DNA of 8,895 bases from Candidatus Omnitrophota bacterium (GTDB lineage: Bacteria; Omnitrophota; Gorgyraeia; Gorgyraeales; Gorgyraeaceae): the NCBI GenBank assembly GCA_018817035.1, contig JAHIUV010000103.1, positions 1 through 8,895 on the forward strand, written 5' to 3'. The notes under the pieces were generated by a model, which saw nothing but the letters and a program-made list of their open reading frames with translations, ran no database searches and was not told where the DNA came from. Numbering within the stretch: the first letter of the stretch is position 1; every line of letters begins with the position of its first letter. Of this stretch, positions 1 through 5,785 are shown piece after piece. The translations under genes and the position numbers were made by a program.

Positions 1-600
1 AAACTGTTTTACAATGACCTATATGCTGAGTTTACAATAAACGAGTTAGCTAAAAAGACGAATATATCTTACAGCTATGTGCATAGGCAGGTCGAAGAGC
101 TAGAGAGCAAAGGCATATTGGTTGTCACCCAGCGTACAAAGCGTAAATATTGCAAGCCTAACTACAATAACCCCGAAGTAAAAACAAGCTTTGTAAAGAT
201 ATCAAATCAGATAGCTGAAGATTTTCTGAAGAAAAGAGACAAGATTTTTTTTGTTGTTGAAAAGCTTCTTTCGGTGCTTCCCAAAAAGACTGATTTTAAC
301 CTATTATCCGTCATTCTGTTTGGCTCGTTGGCTAAAGGCACGGACTCCAAAAAAAGCGATATTGACCTTTTTATTCTTGTTCCTTCAAAAAAGAAATATG
401 ATGAAACCATAGATACTGAATGCGCTGCTTTGTCGCGAAGTTTTGGCGTTGAAATAAATCCTATGGTTTCCGAGCCGACAAATCTATTAACGATGCTGAA
501 GAACAAAGAGCATAATGTGGCTGACGAAATCTTAAAAAATAAAATAATTTTGTTTGGCGCAGAGAAATTTTGGGAATTGATACTGGAGGTGGTAAAGTGA
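1..600 (+). CDS. Winged-helix + MNT-type nucleotidyltransferase, 5' partial
   Basis: The reading frame is open from base 1, so the gene begins before the window and the GTG at 79 is not a convincing start. The first ~50 visible residues form a winged helix (INELAKKTNISYSYVHRQVEELESKG would be helix-turn-helix plus recognition helix, split here by position: residues ~16-42). A Pol-beta-like nucleotidyltransferase domain follows: GS at visible residues 108-109, then DID with Asp120 and Asp122 (FGSLAKG...SDIDLFIL), and a later VEINPMV segment that could give the third acidic ligand. Proteins of this type are usually the MNT partner of a HEPN protein, and the next gene, overlapping by 4 bases, is HEPN-like. 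In characterised MNT/HEPN (type VII) pairs the transferase adds AMP to the HEPN toxin; here that role is inferred. The winged helix suggests autoregulation from a promoter outside the window. Confidence 0.85.
   Translation, partial: KLFYNDLYAEFTINELAKKTNISYSYVHRQVEELESKGILVVTQRTKRKYCKPNYNNPEVKTSFVKISNQIAEDFLKKRDKIFFVVEKLLSVLPKKTDFNLLSVILFGSLAKGTDSKKSDIDLFILVPSKKKYDETIDTECAALSRSFGVEINPMVSEPTNLLTMLKNKEHNVADEILKNKIILFGAEKFWELILEVVK
585..590 (+). promoter_or_regulatory. Ribosome binding site for HEPN gene
   Basis: GGAGGT lies 6 bases before the GTG at 597 and inside the end of the upstream nucleotidyltransferase gene. It decides the start of the HEPN gene: the in-frame TTG at 570 has no comparable site. 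The GTGA overlap (start 597, upstream stop 598-600) implies translational coupling. Confidence 0.75.
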
Positions 601-992
601 GCAACCTGAAGAATGCAAAGCTAAAGATAAAAGTAAAAGGGTATTTTGATAACGGTGATTTAAAGGTAGATTCCACAATTACAGCGCTGGTAAAATATCA
701 CATTGATAAAGCAAGGCATAATATTGAAACAGGTTCCTTGCTTATGGAAGCTTCAAAAGAGGAAGAGATCAAGAAAAGACTAAAAGTAAGCATCGATTAT
801 ACAGGGTATGATTGGACTATAAGCTGTGGATATTACGCGATGTTTCATGCGGCAACAGCTGCATTGGCTGCGATAGGGATAAAGGCCCAAAGCCATGAAA
901 GCCTTATTGAGGGTTTAGAATGTCACTTTGTCTTAAAAGAAAAAGCCATAGAATTGAAAGATATCGAGAAGATTAAATACGCAGGTAAGTAG
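597..992 (+). CDS. HEPN-domain protein, probably C-terminally shortened
   Basis: 131 residues from a GTG start with a strong upstream Shine-Dalgarno. Residues ~30-110 look like a PF05168-type HEPN helical bundle: KYHIDKARHNIETGSLL as the first helix, then GYDWTISCGYYAMFHAATAA (residues 70-89) matching the family's YYAMFHA signature, then a SHESLIEGLECHF helix. The classical RNase motif R-x4-6-H of HepT-type toxins is not obvious, so catalytic activity is uncertain. The protein stops at KIKYAGK, where relatives usually continue with one or two more helices, and only 7 bases later the AbiE promoter begins. I infer that the 3' end was lost when the neighbouring module arrived. It pairs with the upstream nucleotidyltransferase (4-base overlap) as an MNT/HEPN-type module. 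The alternative is a naturally short HEPN protein. Confidence 0.78.
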   Translation: MSNLKNAKLKIKVKGYFDNGDLKVDSTITALVKYHIDKARHNIETGSLLMEASKEEEIKKRLKVSIDYTGYDWTISCGYYAMFHAATAALAAIGIKAQSHESLIEGLECHFVLKEKAIELKDIEKIKYAGK

Positions 993-999
993 AAAAGGC

Positions 1000-1028
1000 T
1001 TGACATCTTGTCACAAAAAGTATATATT
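1000..1028 (+). promoter_or_regulatory. Sigma-70-type promoter of the AbiE operon
   Basis: TTGACA (1000-1005) and TATATT (1023-1028) are separated by exactly 17 bases, giving a near-consensus promoter. The predicted start of transcription is about 1035, some 20 bases upstream of the first ATG of the AbiE pair. It overlaps the inverted repeat at 1008-1039. Confidence 0.8.
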
Positions 1029-1039
1029 ATTTGTGACAA
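1008..1039. promoter_or_regulatory. Inverted-repeat operator of the AbiE operon
   Basis: TTGTCACAAA (1008-1017) and TTTGTGACAA (1030-1039) are perfect 10-bp inverted repeats separated by 12 bases. The spacer contains most of the -10 box, and the dyad centre lies at 1023.5. A protein bound here would block RNA polymerase directly. AbiEi antitoxins are known to repress their own operon by binding inverted repeats in the promoter, so the downstream winged-helix protein is the expected ligand. The binding itself is inferred. Confidence 0.8.
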
Positions 1040-1057
1040 AAAAGGAGAGTTTAATTT

Positions 1058-1654
1058 ATGCAAAGCATTTATAATAAAGTAGTTAGCAGAATATATGGGA
1101 AGAAGAGGGGTTGGGTTTTTACTACAAACCATTTTCTTGATCTTGGAAGTCGTACTGCTGTGGCTCAATCTTTGTCTCGTTTGGTAAAGAGCAAAACTAT
1201 TCGTCGTTTAGCTCATGGAATATATGACTATCCGAAGAAGCATCCAACATTAGGCGATTTGCCGGCAGATTATGAGCGTATTGCGCAGGCATTAGCCGGT
1301 AGAGATAATCTAAAAATTCAGCCTACTGGTGCATATGCCGCAAATTTACTTGGTTTATCTGAGCAAGTTCCGGCAAGGATTGTTTTTTTGACGGATGGAT
1401 CTAATAGAACGGTGCAAATAAACAAACGGAAGATTGTTTTAAAAAAAACGACGCCAAAGAATATGGCGACAGCCGGACGTATTAGCGGTTTGGTTATTCA
1501 GGCTTTACGACATATCGGGCAAAGATATGTAGATTATGAAATTATTGGAAGGTTAAAAACAAAATTAACGAATGAGGATAAGCTCTGCTTAATGAAAGAT
1601 ATTCGTTATGCGCCTGTATGGATAGGCGGCATATTTAGACAATTACAGAAATAA
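1058..1654 (+). CDS. abiEi: AbiEi-type antitoxin / autorepressor (DUF6088-like)
   Basis: 198 residues, ATG start with GGAG ten bases upstream. Residues ~15-60 form an N-terminal winged helix (GWVFTTNHFLDLGSRTAVAQ begins it; then SLSRLVKSKTIRRLAHGIYD, the basic wing typical of AbiEi: 'GIYDYPKKHP'). The remainder (PTGAYAANLLGLSEQVPARI, then VFLTDGSNRTVQINKRKIVL) is the C-terminal region seen in AbiEi/DUF6088 proteins. In type IV AbiE systems this protein neutralises the AbiEii toxin without a stable complex and represses the operon through its N-terminal domain. Context agrees: a promoter-operator sits just upstream and an AbiEii gene begins 7 bases downstream. The length is near that of the short DUF6088 group and less than the longer streptococcal AbiEi. 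The family assignment comes from recognition of the sequence pattern. Confidence 0.85.
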   Translation: MQSIYNKVVSRIYGKKRGWVFTTNHFLDLGSRTAVAQSLSRLVKSKTIRRLAHGIYDYPKKHPTLGDLPADYERIAQALAGRDNLKIQPTGAYAANLLGLSEQVPARIVFLTDGSNRTVQINKRKIVLKKTTPKNMATAGRISGLVIQALRHIGQRYVDYEIIGRLKTKLTNEDKLCLMKDIRYAPVWIGGIFRQLQK

Positions 1655-1661
1655 GAGGTCT

Positions 1662-2675
1662 ATGAATAAATTTTTATTGTTGAGTGAAGATGATAAGCAA
1701 GCTTATTTTGGGGTAGCAGCGGACAACTTAAATGTAATGCCGCAACTTATTGAAAAGGATTTCTGGGTATGCTGGATACTTAAAATCCTTTTTTCGTTAC
1801 CTGTGTCGGGCAGACATTTGACGTTTAAAGGCGGAACGTCGCTGTCAAAATGTTATAACATAATTAATCGTTTTTCAGAAGATGTTGACGTCTCAATTGA
1901 ACGGTCTTTTTTTGTGAGTGCAGAATCAATTGAACCAGAAAAAGAACAAAGTGGTAAAGAAAATCGGAGAAGGCTAGATCGTTTACGGAAAATATGCCAA
2001 AAAAAGATTAGCGAGGTAATCATTCCAGAGTTGAAAGAAAAAATTAATAGATCATTGTCCTATTTGGGAAAATGGAGTATTGAATTGGATCCGAACGATG
2101 CAGACAGGCAAACTGTTTTATTTGTATATCCATATGTTGTGAAAAGTCGTATAGAAAGTTATGTGCAGCCTTTTGTTAAAATCGAATTGGGCGCTCGTTC
2201 TGACCATTGGCCAATAGAGACTATGAGCGTTATTCCCTACGTGGCGGATGTTTCGGGAATTAGTACTATTGAAAATATATCTATACGCGTGCTTGGTGCG
2301 GAGAGAACCTTTTGGGAAAAAGCAACAATATTGCATGCAATAAGAAATGGTTCAAAATTACGAGCAAGAATGTCCCGGCATTATTATGATGTGTTTGCGA
2401 TGGTGGATTCGCCAATTTTTAATAAGGCGATTGAGAATATAGATCTCTTATTAAAAGTTGCTGAGCATAAAGCTCTATTTTTTAAAGATGTCAAAGCGCG
2501 TTATGACCTAGCAAAGCCCGGTAGTTTGCTATTAATGCCGAAAAATGAACACATCGCTCAGTTAAATGCGGATTATGAACAGATGCAACAGATGTTTTTT
2601 GAGGATTCCCCGTCATTTGAAAATATTTTGGAGAAGCTAAAGATAGCGGAAAATAAGATCAACGGGAACGAATAA
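1662..2675 (+). CDS. abiEii: AbiEii-type nucleotidyltransferase toxin
   Basis: 337 residues, a normal length for the AbiEii/AbiGii family. Motif I of the DNA polymerase beta-like fold is FKGGTSLSK (G57-K63) followed by SEDVDVSI with Asp74 and Asp76, the expected metal ligands. Later conserved pieces are VKIELGARSD, RTFWEKATILHA (conserved Lys) and SRHYYDVFAM (conserved Asp), in family order. The N-terminal QLIEKDFWVCWIL segment is also typical. AbiEii toxins use nucleotides to block growth; related members (MenT) add nucleotides to tRNA acceptor ends, and substrate choice here is unknown. The start lies 7 bases after the abiEi stop with GAGG at 1655-1658, so the two are co-transcribed. All recognised catalytic residues are present, so the toxin looks intact. 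The original family role is phage abortive infection. Confidence 0.92.
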   Translation: MNKFLLLSEDDKQAYFGVAADNLNVMPQLIEKDFWVCWILKILFSLPVSGRHLTFKGGTSLSKCYNIINRFSEDVDVSIERSFFVSAESIEPEKEQSGKENRRRLDRLRKICQKKISEVIIPELKEKINRSLSYLGKWSIELDPNDADRQTVLFVYPYVVKSRIESYVQPFVKIELGARSDHWPIETMSVIPYVADVSGISTIENISIRVLGAERTFWEKATILHAIRNGSKLRARMSRHYYDVFAMVDSPIFNKAIENIDLLLKVAEHKALFFKDVKARYDLAKPGSLLLMPKNEHIAQLNADYEQMQQMFFEDSPSFENILEKLKIAENKINGNE

Positions 2676-2727
2676 TGAATTATTGATGGATCCCGGTTAG
2701 TAAAATTGACATTTCAAAAAGTCGTTG

Positions 2728-2756
2728 TTGACGGTCTTCAAGGCATGTAATTTACT
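2728..2756 (+). promoter_or_regulatory. Possible promoter for the small winged-helix gene
   Basis: TTGACG (2728-2733) and TTTACT (2751-2756) are 17 bases apart. The -35 matches consensus in 5 of 6 positions and the -10 in 4 of 6. Transcription would begin near 2763, just before the palindrome that covers the start codon. An alternative -35, TTGAAA at 2756-2761, lacks a convincing -10. This is a weak call. Confidence 0.3.
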
Positions 2757-2771
2757 TGAAAAAATAAACAA

Positions 2772-2793
2772 TTATGGTAAATTATTACCATAA
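2772..2793. promoter_or_regulatory. Palindromic operator overlapping the start codon
   Basis: TTATGGTAA (2772-2780) and TTACCATAA (2785-2793) are perfect 9-bp inverted repeats around a 4-base spacer. The ATG at 2774 lies inside the left arm, so the palindrome also encodes the first residues (VNYYHN). A second palindrome, ACCATGGT (2793-2800), abuts it. The position suggests repression by the encoded winged-helix protein, at the level of DNA or possibly as an mRNA hairpin hiding the start. This role is inferred. Confidence 0.6.
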
Positions 2794-3148
2794 CCATGGT
2801 GAAAAGATAATATCTTTACGTTCGAAAGTAACAATAAAATTGCTGGATTACTATTTTTTTAATCCCGAAGCCGAAGTCTATATTAATGAGCTGGCAAGGA
2901 TATTAGATCTTGATCCAAAGAATACGGAGATTAAGCTTAAAGAGTTAGAAAAAGAAGGGCTTTTTAAGAGTGAGTTTCGCGGCAAGCAAAGATATTTTTT
3001 TCTTGCAAAAGATAATTCTGTTTTAAAGCATTATCGCCAGATTTTTTTAAATACGTATGGCATAGAAAAAAGGCTTAAAGATAAGAAGTTTATTGAGAAA
3101 TTAAAAATAAGTGAATCAGCGATTTTTCATTATATCCCAAGAATATAG
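2774..3148 (+). CDS. Small winged-helix DNA-binding protein, likely remnant
   Basis: 124 residues. Residues ~15-75 form a winged helix (VTIKLLDYYFFNPEAEVYIN, ELARILDLDPKNTEIKLKEL, then the wing EGLFKSEFRGKQRYFFLAKD). The segment LKHYRQIFLNTYGIEKRL is the linker that in many wHTH-MNT proteins leads straight into a nucleotidyltransferase domain (usually a GS...DID motif). Here the sequence instead changes to KDKKFIEKLKISESAIFHYI and stops, and I see no transferase motif in the next 78 bases in any frame. I infer an ancestral wHTH-nucleotidyltransferase antitoxin that lost its catalytic domain. It may still act as a repressor at the palindrome over its own start. There is no Shine-Dalgarno before ATG 2774; the next in-frame possibility is TTG 2840, so the start is uncertain. 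Base composition is AT-rich like its neighbours. Confidence 0.65.
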   Translation: MVNYYHNHGEKIISLRSKVTIKLLDYYFFNPEAEVYINELARILDLDPKNTEIKLKELEKEGLFKSEFRGKQRYFFLAKDNSVLKHYRQIFLNTYGIEKRLKDKKFIEKLKISESAIFHYIPRI

Positions 3149-3226
3149 CTATTGTATCGTAGCAATATTTTATCAGAGCCGATGGGTGGCCATGACTGGA
3201 ACTGTAGGTTTGAAAATTAGCATATT

Positions 3227-3517
3227 ATGAGAGAGAAGATTAAGCGTAGAGATAAATATTTTGTTTATATCCTCCAGTGCAAGGATGGAACATATTATAC
3301 TGGATATACGAATGATTTAGATGCAAGAATTAAGCTGCACAACAGTGGTCATGGAGCAAAGTATTTGAGAGGTAAGCTACCCGTGCGTTTGGTGTATGCG
3401 AAAGAGTATAACTATTTCAAAAGAGCAGTGAATAAAGAGCGGGCGATTAAGAAATTGACACATAAACAGAAACAAGAGCTTGTTAGGATATATGAAAGAT
3501 GCAGAGAGGCGAATTGA
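3227..3517 (+). CDS. GIY-YIG nuclease superfamily protein (UPF0213/YhbQ-like)
   Basis: 96 residues, the usual size of stand-alone UPF0213 (COG2827) proteins. The GIY-YIG core is visible: VYI (13-15) and YTG (24-26) replace the name-giving triplets, followed by the conserved Arg34, His38 and Glu71 (NKERAIKKL) that bind metal or contact DNA. The segment KYLRGKLPVRLVYAKEY is typical. YhbQ-type proteins have been linked to DNA damage and nuclease activity on single-stranded DNA, but the cellular role is unsettled. The start codon has only a poor ribosome binding site. It sits alone between the winged-helix remnant and a palindromic repeat that begins 5 bases after its stop. It may be a mobile accessory gene and need not belong to either neighbouring operon. 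Confidence 0.9.
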   Translation: MREKIKRRDKYFVYILQCKDGTYYTGYTNDLDARIKLHNSGHGAKYLRGKLPVRLVYAKEYNYFKRAVNKERAIKKLTHKQKQELVRIYERCREAN

Positions 3518-3521
3518 TATT

Positions 3522-3568
3522 GGCCCTCCTCCGCCAGATTTGTTGGCCTTTGGCCGCCAAATCTAAGC
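3522..3568. repeat. Palindromic repeat family 2, copy A (degenerate)
   Basis: The stretch can fold as AGATTTG (3536-3542) with CAAATCT (3558-3564) and an inner GGCC/GGCC stem around a TTT loop. It shares its outer sequence with copy B inside miaB: both begin TTGATA-x-x-GGCCCTCC, both contain CAGATT in the left arm, and both have AAATCTAAGC in the right arm. The two are 90 bases apart and differ mainly in the loop half. There is no T-run after the stem, so a terminator role is not supported. Confidence 0.6.
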
Positions 3569-3581
3569 TCGAAGATAGCAT

Positions 3582-4853
3582 ATGAAAAAGAAAGATACAG
3601 TTGTTGATAGCGGCCCTCCCCAGATTCCGATTTCTTCGAAATCGAAATCTAAGCGGGGAGGGCATCTGACATCCAAATGTCATAGGGTTTATATCAGGAC
3701 ATTTGGATGTCAGATGAATGAGCATGATTCCGGCAGGGTCAGGGATATGCTTTTGGACAGTGGGTATGCCATGACAGATGATCCTGCCGGCGCGGATGTA
3801 TTGCTTTTTAATACATGCAGTGTAAGGAAAAATGCTGAGGATAGGGTCTTTGGCGTTGTTTCTTCGCTTAAAGCTGTGAAAAAGAAACGGCCCCGGGTTG
3901 TATTTGGTATCCTTGGGTGCATGGCTGAAGCTCGAAAACAGGATATTTTTGCCGGGATGGGGCATGTTGATTTTATATGCGGGCCCGCTGACCTGGATAA
4001 AGTGCCCAAGATCCTTAAAAAGGTCTTTAGCGGAGATTCCCGCTTGATGTATGTCGGAGGACATAAATCGGGAAGACTTCCCGGTTTTTCAAAAAAGAGA
4101 AGGCAGGGGAAAACAGCGTACGTAAAGATCGCGGAAGGGTGTAATAACTTTTGTTCATATTGTATTGTTCCTTACGTAAGGGGCAGGGAAAGAAGCAGGC
4201 CTTCAAGGGATATCTTAAGGGAAATAAGGGACCTGGTAAATAACGGGACGCGGGATATAATTCTTCTGGGGCAGAATGTTAATTCTTACGGTAAGGGGCT
4301 GAAGGAAAAGATAGACTTTCCCGGGCTTTTGAAGAAGATAGATAAAGTAGTAAGAAGAGATTGCCCGCCTAGCGGCGAGGCCGCTGGCTTCGCTTCGCTC
4401 GCAATGACAAAGGTTAAAGTAAGTTTTGTTACCAGTCATCCCAAGGACGCGGGAACAGGGCTGTTTAAGGCAGTGGCGGGCCTCAAGTCTCTTTCAAAGC
4501 AGCTGCACCTGCCTTTGCAGTCAGGATCGAATAAAATACTCAAGCGCATGAATAGAGGCTATACTGTTGGAAAGTACAAGAAGCTCGTAAAGGATTTTAG
4601 GAATATAGTAAAGGACGGTAGGATATTGTCGGACTTTATAGTAGGATTTCCCGGAGAGACAAAAAAGGATTTTAATGAGACGTTAAAGGCTGTAAAGGAG
4701 GTAAGGTTTAACAGCGCTTACATATTTAAGTATTCGCCGAGACCTTTTACTAAAGCAGCTGAACTGAAGGACAATATCCCTGAAAAAGAAAAAGAGAGAA
4801 GGCATAAGATACTTTTAGATGCGCAGAGAAAAATATCGCGCAAAAATATATGA
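3582..4853 (+). CDS. miaB: tRNA-2-methylthio-N6-isopentenyladenosine37 synthase
   Basis: Radical-SAM methylthiotransferase that converts i6A37 to ms2i6A37 in tRNAs reading codons that begin with U. The UPF0004 domain carries the three auxiliary-cluster cysteines: Cys43 (RTFGCQMN), Cys79 (NTCSVRKNAEDR) and Cys113 (GCMAE). The radical-SAM CxxxCxxC is Cys187, Cys191 and Cys194. ILLGQNVNSYG and SHPKD, then LPLQSGSNKILKRMNRGY, are MiaB hallmarks, separating it from MtaB and RimO. Three oddities stand out. About 33 extra N-terminal residues precede VYIRTFGCQMN and are mostly encoded by two palindromes. An 18-residue in-frame insertion (259-276) comes from a repeat. The protein ends at QRKISRKNI, where the ~65-residue TRAM tRNA-binding domain should start. 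ATG 3582 is the first possible start after an in-frame TAG (3576-3578). Its stop overlaps miaA (ATGA). Confidence 0.95.
   Translation: MKKKDTVVDSGPPQIPISSKSKSKRGGHLTSKCHRVYIRTFGCQMNEHDSGRVRDMLLDSGYAMTDDPAGADVLLFNTCSVRKNAEDRVFGVVSSLKAVKKKRPRVVFGILGCMAEARKQDIFAGMGHVDFICGPADLDKVPKILKKVFSGDSRLMYVGGHKSGRLPGFSKKRRQGKTAYVKIAEGCNNFCSYCIVPYVRGRERSRPSRDILREIRDLVNNGTRDIILLGQNVNSYGKGLKEKIDFPGLLKKIDKVVRRDCPPSGEAAGFASLAMTKVKVSFVTSHPKDAGTGLFKAVAGLKSLSKQLHLPLQSGSNKILKRMNRGYTVGKYKKLVKDFRNIVKDGRILSDFIVGFPGETKKDFNETLKAVKEVRFNSAYIFKYSPRPFTKAAELKDNIPEKEKERRHKILLDAQRKISRKNI
3612..3663. repeat. Palindromic repeat family 2, copy B, inside miaB
   Basis: GCCCTCCCC (3613-3621) pairs perfectly with GGGGAGGGC (3655-3663). 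Inside, 3622-3634 pairs with 3638-3650 over 13 positions with one mismatch, around a TTC loop, with a 4-base bulge at 3651-3654. It encodes roughly MiaB residues 11-28 (GPPQIPISSKSKSKRGGH), residues absent from ordinary MiaB. A related degenerate copy lies 90 bases upstream. The long GC-closed hairpin near the start of the mRNA could lower miaB translation. Confidence 0.75.
3663..3716. repeat. Perfect 19-bp inverted repeat in the miaB 5' coding region
   Basis: Left arm 3663-3681 is the exact reverse complement of right arm 3698-3716, with a 16-base loop. The right arm encodes the conserved TFGCQM motif of MiaB including cluster ligand Cys43; the left arm encodes the nonconserved HLTSKCH of the N-terminal extension. 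The right arm is constrained by function, so the left arm is probably an inverted copy of it. Confidence 0.85.
4357..4409 (-). repeat. CHCERSEA-type palindromic repeat (53 bp) in frame inside miaB
   Basis: This stretch matches the reverse complement of 5699-5751 in the miaA 3' end at 52 of 53 positions, the only difference being within the CTTC[A/G]CTTCG stretch. It contains an inner stem (AGCGGC/GCCGCT). It adds residues 259-276 (RDCPPSGEAAGFASLAMT) to MiaB between LLKKIDKV and KVSFVTSHPKD, without disturbing the frame. It corresponds to one half of the full 89-bp element. Confidence 0.9.
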
Positions 4854-5785
4854 AAGTAGTTTTTTTAGTCGGTCCAACAGCCTCGGGTAAGACCAGGATT
4901 TCACTTGAATTGGCTAACAAGCTTCACGCTGAGATCATATCGTGCGATTCCATGTGTGTATATAAAGGCATGGACATTATCACTTCCAAGCCCGCTAAGA
5001 GCGATATGAAAAAAGCCAGGCATCATCTCATAGACATAATCCCTCCCACAAAAGAATTCAGCGTTGCTGAATACAGAAAATCAGCTATTGACGCTATGGA
5101 GGATATTTTAGGCCGTGATAAAACCGCTTTGTTCGTTGGGGGAAGCGGACTTTATGTAAAGGCGGTCGTGGACGGATTATTTCCCTCAGCTGATAAAGAC
5201 CCTGTTTTTAGAAAAGCTCAGGAGAATCTCGCCGTAAAATATGGAAATATTTATTTACATGAAAAATTGAAAAAGATAGATCCCGCGAGCGCCGAAAAGA
5301 TACATCCTAATAATTTGAGGCGCGTGATAAGGGCATTAGAGATATACCATACGGAAAAAAAGCGGCCGTCAGAACTAAAGAAAGAGACGGAAGGGCTGCC
5401 GCATGAGTTCAGGATAATAGGGCTGGACATCGAGAGGGAAAGGCTTTACGCTAATATAGACGACAGGGTCGAGGATATGTTCAGGCAGGGGCTCGTGAGG
5501 GAAGTAAAAAGGCTCTCCGGTAAAAAATTAAGCGTTACCGCTAAAGGCGCGCTCGGATACGGAGAAGTCCTGGGATATTTAAAAGGGCAATACTCGCTGG
5601 AAGAGGCAAAAGAACTTTTGAAGAAGAATACCAGGCATTTTGCCAAGCGCCAGATGACCTGGTTTCGCAGGGATTCGCGTATACGCTGGATTTCAATCTG
5701 TCATTGCGAGCGAAGTGAAGCCAGCGGCCTCGCCGCTAGGCGGGCAATCTCAGAGATTGCTTTGTCGCTACGCTCCTCGCAATGA
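4850..5785 (+). CDS. miaA: tRNA dimethylallyltransferase
   Basis: Transfers a dimethylallyl group to N6 of A37 in tRNAs reading UNN codons, giving i6A, the substrate of MiaB encoded immediately upstream. The P-loop GPTASGKT is at residues 8-15. DSMCVYKGMDI (from Asp33) matches the family's DSMQVY-type motif with Cys in place of the usual Gln. GGSGLYVKAVVDGL, IHPNNLRRVIRALEIY, GLDIERERLYANID, ALGYGEV and HFAKRQMTWFRRD follow in family order. The natural body ends near WFRRDSRIRWIS (residue ~282), a normal MiaA end. Residues 284-311 and the TGA stop are supplied by a palindromic repeat, giving a foreign tail starting CHCERSEASGL. The start overlaps the miaB stop (ATGA) and has no strong ribosome binding site, so translation is probably coupled. 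The enzyme should be active, since the catalytic body is complete. Confidence 0.96.
   Translation: MKVVFLVGPTASGKTRISLELANKLHAEIISCDSMCVYKGMDIITSKPAKSDMKKARHHLIDIIPPTKEFSVAEYRKSAIDAMEDILGRDKTALFVGGSGLYVKAVVDGLFPSADKDPVFRKAQENLAVKYGNIYLHEKLKKIDPASAEKIHPNNLRRVIRALEIYHTEKKRPSELKKETEGLPHEFRIIGLDIERERLYANIDDRVEDMFRQGLVREVKRLSGKKLSVTAKGALGYGEVLGYLKGQYSLEEAKELLKKNTRHFAKRQMTWFRRDSRIRWISICHCERSEASGLAARRAISEIALSLRSSQ

Noticed and set aside
2663..2695. Hairpin CGGGA...TCCCG with inner AATAA/TTATT as a terminator after abiEii.
   Set aside because: The stem is broken by unpaired bases, overlaps the stop codon and is not followed by a T-run.
3182..3220. 12-residue open frame (MGGHDWNCRFEN) between the winged-helix gene and the GIY-YIG gene.
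   Set aside because: It is too short to judge and has no ribosome binding site; it might be debris of the lost domain but cannot be matched by eye.
3483..4064. 193-residue open frame on the - strand antisense to miaB.
   Set aside because: It overlaps the conserved UPF0004 domain of miaB, and the predicted protein resembles no family I know.
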